In this document: positions 59,864 to 64,000 of the stretch, one piece after another
Numbering within the stretch: the first letter of the stretch is position 1
How the letters are laid out: every line of letters begins with the position of its first letter
Assembly: GCA_035570275.1 (NCBI GenBank)
Contig: DATMNI010000108.1
Coordinates: 1-64,000 of the forward strand
Reading direction: 5' to 3'
DNA length: 64,000 nt
DNA from: DATMNI01 sp035570275
Lineage (GTDB): Bacteria > Acidobacteriota > Terriglobia > Bryobacterales > Bryobacteraceae
Notes under the pieces: model-generated
Seen by the model: only the letters and a program-made list of their open reading frames with translations
Told to the model about the DNA's origin: nothing
Database searches by the model: none
Position numbers and translations under genes: made by a program

Positions 59864-60184
59864 TGGATCACTCCAGCGCGAGTATTTATCTCGAGTAATT
59901 TAGGTCCCGGCGGCTATGTTAGTCTGAGGTGCTTCTCTCTGCTGTTACAAGGGTGGGTAGGCGTGCATTAGAACGGTATACGCGCGCGCCGGCTTGCACC
60001 AGGTTCTGGATAGAGACCCTCCATTGGGCGTCTCCAAAATACAGACGCGGCCGCCGGCAGCGTCTAATTCACCCAGTCCATTCACCAAGCGGATACCGGT
60101 ACTCGTGACTTACCCCTCGGTCCAGAATACGGAAATACGTGCGGTTGGCCAGACCATTGATAGCGGCTCAGCAGTTCGCAAATC
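59864..60184. other. duplicated upstream region and unassigned sequence
   Basis: To the right of the 901-residue gene lies its upstream region (AGTCTGAGG near 59920), matched by ACTCTGAGGG near 60326, in front of a truncated copy of the same gene. The bases between 60000 and 60184 have no recognisable gene. It is probably the remains of a duplicated surface-protein gene. Confidence 0.45.
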
Positions 60185-60298
60185 TTACGGTGACGTTGGC
60201 ACGGCCGGTAAGGCGGTTGCGGCACTGCCGCAAGCCGCGACACCTACGGCAAGGACGCATAGCAGCGTGAAAGCCGGGCGGATCTTCGCGATGTTCAT
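60185..60298 (-). pseudogene. truncated copy of the surface-protein signal sequence
   Basis: ATG 60298 starts MNIAKIRPAFTLLCVLAVGV, nearly identical to the neighbour's MNIVKTRPALRLLCVLAAGV, and continues AACGSAATALPAVPTSP before a TAA at 60185-60187. The similarity includes the Pro/Ala linker that follows the signal. The rest of the gene is absent. It is therefore the 5' stump of a duplicated or recombined surface-protein gene, not an independent small gene. Confidence 0.7.
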
Positions 60299-60524
60299 CC
60301 CCAGTACGACACTGGTCCCATGTTACTCTGAGGGCCGCGTTATTTGTAAAGGTGCTGTAAATCCTTTGTAAAAGTGGCCATAGGCCAGCCCAAGGTCGCG
60401 CGCGCGCGCAATGCCGCCCGCACCCACCGTGCGCCAATTTCTTCAGCGGACCGCCCATGAGACTGCCGGCCGCTACCGGCCGAATCGCCGAAGCGTGGTC
60501 ACGCATTGGTGCTATTGTGAGGAC

Positions 60525-60911
60525 ATGAGAGCCGCCGCGTTACTGCTAGCCGCCGTGGCTGCGGCTGCTGCGCAGTCCTATCGGGCTGCACCTCAATTCG
60601 AGTTCCCGGTGGCGGGCATGCAGGCCCCTGCTGCCATCCGGAAGGCCGACCCCGAATATACGCCGGAAGCCAGGAAAGCCGGGGTCGAAGGCACTGTCCT
60701 TTTGTACGTCGAAGTTGGCACGGATGGGCGCGCCCGCCGCATCAGGGTGTTGAGAGGCTTGGGGTATGGACTCGATGTCAAGGCCATCGATGCCATGCGC
60801 CAGTGGCGCTTTCTGCCTGGAACGAAGAACGGAGCCCCCGTCGTTACCCCCGCCACCATAGAAGTCAAATTCCGGCTTGTTCTTGCTCCGGAGACGCTGG
60901 TCCGGGTTTAG
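60525..60911 (+). CDS. small exported TonB C-terminal domain protein
   Basis: A 128-residue protein. ATG 60525 (GAGGACATG) starts a signal peptide (MRAAALLLAAVAAAAAQS), then one TonB C-terminal domain: IRKADPEYTPEARKAGVEGT, VLLYVEVGTDGRARRIRVLR, AIDAMRQWRFLPGTKNGAPV. The domain is highly similar to the C-terminus of the M56 fusion protein (QWQFQPGTKNGVPV). It lacks a membrane anchor and Pro-rich rod. It could be an exported relative that binds outer-membrane receptors or peptidoglycan without energy transfer, which is inference. Confidence 0.75.
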   Translation: MRAAALLLAAVAAAAAQSYRAAPQFEFPVAGMQAPAAIRKADPEYTPEARKAGVEGTVLLYVEVGTDGRARRIRVLRGLGYGLDVKAIDAMRQWRFLPGTKNGAPVVTPATIEVKFRLVLAPETLVRV

Positions 60912-61016
60912 GGCCGATGGCCGAAGGCGACTACTGAGTTAGCCCGAAGTTATTCAAGCCAGTCAGCCTGGCAACTAGTCTTGGCCTGAAGGAAAAAGCA
61001 TCTGGAACCGCTGTGA

Positions 61017-61094
61017 TGGCGTCCCCAGGGGGATTCGAACCCCCGTTACCGCCGTGAAAGGGCGATGTCCTAGGCCGGGCTAGACGATGGGGAC
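61017..61094 (-). tRNA. tRNA-Glu (anticodon UUC)
   Basis: The minus strand reads GTCCCCATCGTCTAG... with acceptor GTCCCC pairing with GGGGAC, anticodon stem-loop CGCCC-TTTCACG carrying TTC, and the T arm CGGGGGTTCGAATCCCCC. The discriminator is G at 61020 and the CCA end is encoded at 61017-61019. The TTC anticodon assigns it to glutamate. All arms are intact. Confidence 0.93.
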
Positions 61095-61217
61095 TGGCTT
61101 GGCCGGAAGAGAATTGCGGACCACTCCAGAGTAGCACGGGCAAACTGGTCCGGGCGTGCCTGCTCAGTCAACATCGAAGACCGGCGGCGGGAGCCATGAA
61201 AGCCGCCGCGCGACCGT

Positions 61218-61982
61218 TTACTTCACGTGGACCTGAATCGGCAGCAACTGGCCGGTCAAGTCTACCACCACGTTGATGATGCCCGGCTTGGCGTTGTTGC
61301 CGGCCCGCAGCGACAACGTCGCTTTTTCGCCCGCCTGCAGGCTGGTGCGATCCAGTTTTCCTTCAATGCCCGGAAGCATGCCGCCAAGGGAGATGTTCGT
61401 CAGCCCCGGCGCTCCGTTCACTATGGTCACGGTCTCGGACTCGCCGGCCGTCAGGGTGACCGCTGTCTTGTCCAGTTTCACCTGCGTGAAGAGAAAGTCG
61501 GCGTTTGCGGGAACCGGCGGCAGCGCTGGAGGGCCATTGGCAGACCTCTCTCCCGCGGTCATCTTCCCGAAAGGCGAACTGCGCAGCGAATCCGGATCGA
61601 CGTACCAATACCATTTGTCATCGACAATCTTCCAGGTGCTGGGGGTCGGCACTTTGAGCGGTTTGTCGCTGAAACCCGGCATCATGACGTATTGCTCGCA
61701 CAGAATCGTCGCCTTGGCCTTGGTGAAATTCTCCGAATACTGGATCCGGCCGATTTCCGTGCTGAGGTATTTGGTCTTGCTGGAGGAATAGTAGAGGTCC
61801 CTGGAATCCTCAGCTACCAGCGCCTCCGCACGTCGAAAATCGCCTTTTACATGGAGCTGATAGAACTCCTGGATGCGGGCGCGAAGGGCCTGATCCACGT
61901 CGGCGGGGGGCCGGTTGAAGGGATCGTCGGCCTGCGCGAACAACCCAGCCGCGAAAAAGACGAATAGAGCGGTTCGGAGCAT
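61218..61982 (-). CDS. exported protein of unknown function
   Basis: A 254-residue protein with a signal peptide (MLRTALFVFFAAGLFAQADD). The first 140 residues resemble an NTF2/SnoaL-like fold in a hint only (ALRARIQEFYQLHVKGDFRR, KWYWYVDPDSLRS). The C-terminal 90 residues (FLFTQVKLDKTAVTLTAGES, IEGKLDRTSLQAGEKATLSL) form an Ig-like beta domain. No catalytic motif is seen. It is probably periplasmic. It is transcribed away from the flavoprotein gene. Confidence 0.6.
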   Translation of the reverse strand: MLRTALFVFFAAGLFAQADDPFNRPPADVDQALRARIQEFYQLHVKGDFRRAEALVAEDSRDLYYSSSKTKYLSTEIGRIQYSENFTKAKATILCEQYVMMPGFSDKPLKVPTPSTWKIVDDKWYWYVDPDSLRSSPFGKMTAGERSANGPPALPPVPANADFLFTQVKLDKTAVTLTAGESETVTIVNGAPGLTNISLGGMLPGIEGKLDRTSLQAGEKATLSLRAGNNAKPGIINVVVDLTGQLLPIQVHVK

Positions 61983-62110
61983 CCTTTCCCTCGATTATAT
62001 ACGACGCCTGGCGTGGGGAAAAAGACGAAGCCCCCACTGGTCACCCCAGGTCACCCCCCGTCAAACCCTCCCAGCGCCCTCCGAGGGTGGCATTATAGAC
62101 GGTGACACCC

Positions 62111-63571
62111 ATGGCCACCACCTTTGATGCGATCGTGATCGGTACCGGGCAGGCCGGCCCATCCCTGGCCGCGCGGCTGGCACAGGCGGGAATGAAGGTC
62201 GCGGTGATCGAGCGCAAGCTTTTCGGCGGCACCTGCGTCAACACGGGGTGCATTCCCACCAAGACGATGGTCGCCAGCGCGTATGCCGCACACCTGGCCC
62301 GGCGGGCGGCGGAATTCGGCGTAGTCTTGAAGCACCCGCCGGAGATGGCGGGCGGTAGCGGCGTTTCGGTCGACATGAAACGCGTCAAGGCGCGCAAAGA
62401 CGGGATCTCCGGCCAATCCCGAACCGGCGTCGAGTCGTGGCTGAAAAGCCTGCCCAACTGCACCGTATACCGGGGCAGCGCGCGCTTCGAATCGGCGCAC
62501 GAGGTGAGCGCGGGACCGGAACGCCTGGCCGCAGAACGTGTGTTCATCAACGTTGGCGGCCGCGCCATCATACCCGCTATGCCCGGCCTCGCCGAGGTTC
62601 CATACCTCACCAATTCTTCGATGATGGACGTGGATTTCCTGCCGCCGCATCTGGTGGTGGTTGGGGGCAGCTACATCGGGCTGGAATTTGCGCAGATGTT
62701 CCGGCGCTTCGGCAGCGAGGTGACGGTGGTCACCTCGGGTTCGCGCCTGATCGGCCGCGAGGACGAGGACATTTCGGCCGCGGTCCACGCCATCATGGAG
62801 GGTGAAGGCATCCGCGTCCGGCTGAATGCCAGGTGCATCGGCCTCTCCCGGCATGGCGGCGGAATCGGCGCCAGCCTGGAATGCACGGGCGGGCCACCCG
62901 AGGTCGCCGGCTCGCACCTTCTGCTGGCCGTGGGGCGGCGGCCCAACACGGACGACCTGGGCCTGGAAAACGCCGGCGTGACGCAGGACAAGCAGGGCTA
63001 CATCGTGGTGGACGATCAACTGCGCACCAATGTGCCCGGCATCTGGGCGCTGGGCGATTGCAACGGGAAGGGCGGCTTCACCCACACATCCTACAACGAT
63101 TTCGAAATCGTGGCGGCCAACCTGCTTGATGCCGACCGGCGCCGTGTCAGCGACCGCATCCCGGCTTATGCGCTTTACATCGACCCGCCGCTGGGCCGGG
63201 CCGGTATGACCGAAGCCCAGGTTCGCCAAGACGCCCTCCAATCGGGCCGCGCCGCCCTGATGGCCACCATGCCCATGACGCGCGTGGGCCGGGCCGTGGA
63301 GAAAGGCGAAACCCAAGGATTCATGAAAATCCTGGTGGATGCCGAGACCAAGCTCATCCTGGGCGCCGCCATTCTTGGCATGAGCGGGGACGAAGTGATC
63401 CACTGCATCCTGGACGTGATGTATGCCAAGGCCCCTTACACCGTTATCGAGCGCGCCATGCACATCCATCCCACGGTTTCGGAATTAGTCCCGACGCTGC
63501 TGGGCGACCTCAAACCGTTAGTTCCGTCAAATAGTAGCGCCGCCAAACCGTTAGTTCAGCCAAACCATTAG
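62111..63571 (+). CDS. pyridine nucleotide-disulfide oxidoreductase (MerA/Lpd-like)
   Basis: A 486-residue flavoprotein. ATG 62111 (MATTFDAIVIGTGQAGPSLA) is preferred over GTG 62102. The FAD motif GTGQAG and the redox disulfide GGTCVNTGCIPTKTM (C42, C47) define the mercuric reductase/dihydrolipoyl dehydrogenase family. The NAD(P)H site is VVVGGSYIGLEFAQMFRRFG, the second FAD segment GIWALGDCNGKGGFTHTSY, and the C-terminal His-Glu pair lies in HIHPTVSELVPTLL. No extra N-terminal heavy-metal domain or C-terminal Cys pair is seen, so mercury reduction is unlikely. The true substrate is unknown. Confidence 0.8.
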   Translation: MATTFDAIVIGTGQAGPSLAARLAQAGMKVAVIERKLFGGTCVNTGCIPTKTMVASAYAAHLARRAAEFGVVLKHPPEMAGGSGVSVDMKRVKARKDGISGQSRTGVESWLKSLPNCTVYRGSARFESAHEVSAGPERLAAERVFINVGGRAIIPAMPGLAEVPYLTNSSMMDVDFLPPHLVVVGGSYIGLEFAQMFRRFGSEVTVVTSGSRLIGREDEDISAAVHAIMEGEGIRVRLNARCIGLSRHGGGIGASLECTGGPPEVAGSHLLLAVGRRPNTDDLGLENAGVTQDKQGYIVVDDQLRTNVPGIWALGDCNGKGGFTHTSYNDFEIVAANLLDADRRRVSDRIPAYALYIDPPLGRAGMTEAQVRQDALQSGRAALMATMPMTRVGRAVEKGETQGFMKILVDAETKLILGAAILGMSGDEVIHCILDVMYAKAPYTVIERAMHIHPTVSELVPTLLGDLKPLVPSNSSAAKPLVQPNH

Positions 63572-63594
63572 TTCCGCCAAATCGTTAGTTCCGT
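63511..63594 (+). repeat. 17-bp tandem repeats before rpiB
   Basis: Four units of CAAACCGTTAGTTCCGT or close variants start at 63511, 63544, 63561 and 63578; the last three are directly head to tail. The first unit and most of the second encode the C-terminus of the flavoprotein (KPLVPSNSSAAKPLVQPNH). The last copy ends ten bases before the rpiB start. Confidence 0.75.
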
Positions 63595-63603
63595 AGGAGA
63601 CTT

Positions 63604-64000
63604 ATGCGCATCGTATTGGGTTCGGACCACGCCGGATTTGAAATGAAGCAGAACCTTCTCGCCTTCGTTCGCGGCCTTGGCCACGAAGTGGTGGACGTAG
63701 GGACCAGGGACACCACGCCGGTAGATTATCCCGACTTTGCCGAAGCTGTCGGCATGGCGGTCCGCGACGGCCGCGCCGAGCGCGGCGTGCTGATTTGCGG
63801 CAGCGGCGTCGGCGCCTCCGTGGCCGCCAACAAGATGTACGGAATCCGCGCCGGCCTCTGCCACGACTCCTATTCGGCGCACCAGGGCGTAGAGCACGAC
63901 GACATGAACGTTCTGGTGCTCGGTTCCCGCATCATCGGCCCGGAGTTGGCGCACGACCTGGTAAAGTTCTTCCTCGCCGCCACCTTCTCGGGCGAATCGC
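63604..64000 (+). CDS. rpiB: ribose-5-phosphate isomerase B (cut by window end)
   Basis: At least 132 residues of a LacAB/RpiB sugar isomerase that interconverts ribose-5-phosphate and ribulose-5-phosphate in the pentose phosphate pathway. It begins MRIVLGSDHAGFEMKQNLLA with the DHAG substrate motif. The active-site Cys (C65) is in LICGSGVGASVAANKMYGIR, followed by CHDSYSAHQGVEHDDMNVLV. The frame is open to the window end at 64000, so the C-terminus is not seen. TAGGAG lies before ATG 63604. Confidence 0.9.
   Translation, partial: MRIVLGSDHAGFEMKQNLLAFVRGLGHEVVDVGTRDTTPVDYPDFAEAVGMAVRDGRAERGVLICGSGVGASVAANKMYGIRAGLCHDSYSAHQGVEHDDMNVLVLGSRIIGPELAHDLVKFFLAATFSGES

Noticed and set aside
57711..59971. 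Two very long plus-strand frames (516 and 680 codons) opposite the 901-residue surface gene
   Set aside because: They are antisense to a gene with a signal peptide and recognisable modules, have repetitive composition of Val/Thr/Pro or Arg/Gly type and match no family. They arise from regular third-position GC.
62111..63571. Mercuric reductase annotation for the flavoprotein
   Set aside because: The redox Cys pair and FAD motifs are shared by many disulfide reductases; the heavy-metal domain and C-terminal vicinal cysteines of MerA are missing.

Overview
The window looks like chromosome of a high-GC acidobacterium, most likely of the Solibacter/Bryobacter group (Bryobacterales). This is inferred from the gene repertoire: a TonB-dependent receptor with an N-terminal carboxypeptidase-regulatory-like domain, an ADOP-type MacB/FtsX permease, SBBP-repeat surface proteins, BlaI plus M56-peptidase pairs, PQQ dehydrogenases with fused cytochromes, many exported sugar-lactone and cupin proteins, and a dispersed GC-rich repeat that encodes the peptide PLANARGS where it lies inside a gene. 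No plasmid, phage, transposase or CRISPR signature was seen.

Layout. 1-2.3 kb: end of an unseen gene, a GT4 glycosyltransferase and an exported TIM-barrel isomerase. 2.4-9.5 kb: a decayed accessory block with a frameshifted DinB gene, a TonB-dependent receptor with several lesions, a truncated carboxylesterase and a row of mostly broken toxin-antitoxin genes. 10-15.2 kb: an intact three-gene PQQ dehydrogenase/cytochrome c operon. 15.2-18.8 kb: an enolase-superfamily remnant, two tandem NIF3-like genes and a 6-phosphogluconolactonase-like propeller. 18.8-23.9 kb: a BlaI repressor with a clear promoter/operator, an M56 peptidase fused to TPR and TonB-C domains, and an ADOP permease. 23.9-31.5 kb: threonine dehydratase, amidohydrolase, a TonB-C lipoprotein, a NarL-type regulator, a lone receiver, an M1 aminopeptidase and HpnE. 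31.6-36.9 kb: Fic protein, a family-specific exported protein with a small membrane protein, then EgtB-EgtD (ergothioneine). 36.9-39.5 kb: MazEF, VapB with a broken VapC, and an epoxide-hydrolase-like protein. 39.6-45.7 kb: an exported SMP-30/monooxygenase/bicupin/ThuA cluster and a DUF5107-TPR protein. 45.8-52.9 kb: housekeeping genes (ruvA-ruvB-folK; rpsA-IHF/HU-HIT) with small membrane proteins. 53-60.3 kb: two giant surface proteins sharing C-terminal modules, plus a truncated third copy. 60.5-64 kb: a TonB-C protein, tRNA-Glu, an exported protein, a flavoprotein disulfide reductase and the start of rpiB.

Long housekeeping and surface genes are intact, while single-base indels cluster in the receptor and toxin-antitoxin genes. 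This points to real gene decay more than uniformly poor sequence. The most interesting candidates are the BlaI / M56-TPR-TonB / ADOP unit, the PLANARGS repeat family with one copy inside a protein linker, the tandem exported NIF3 pair, and the recombining surface-protein locus.
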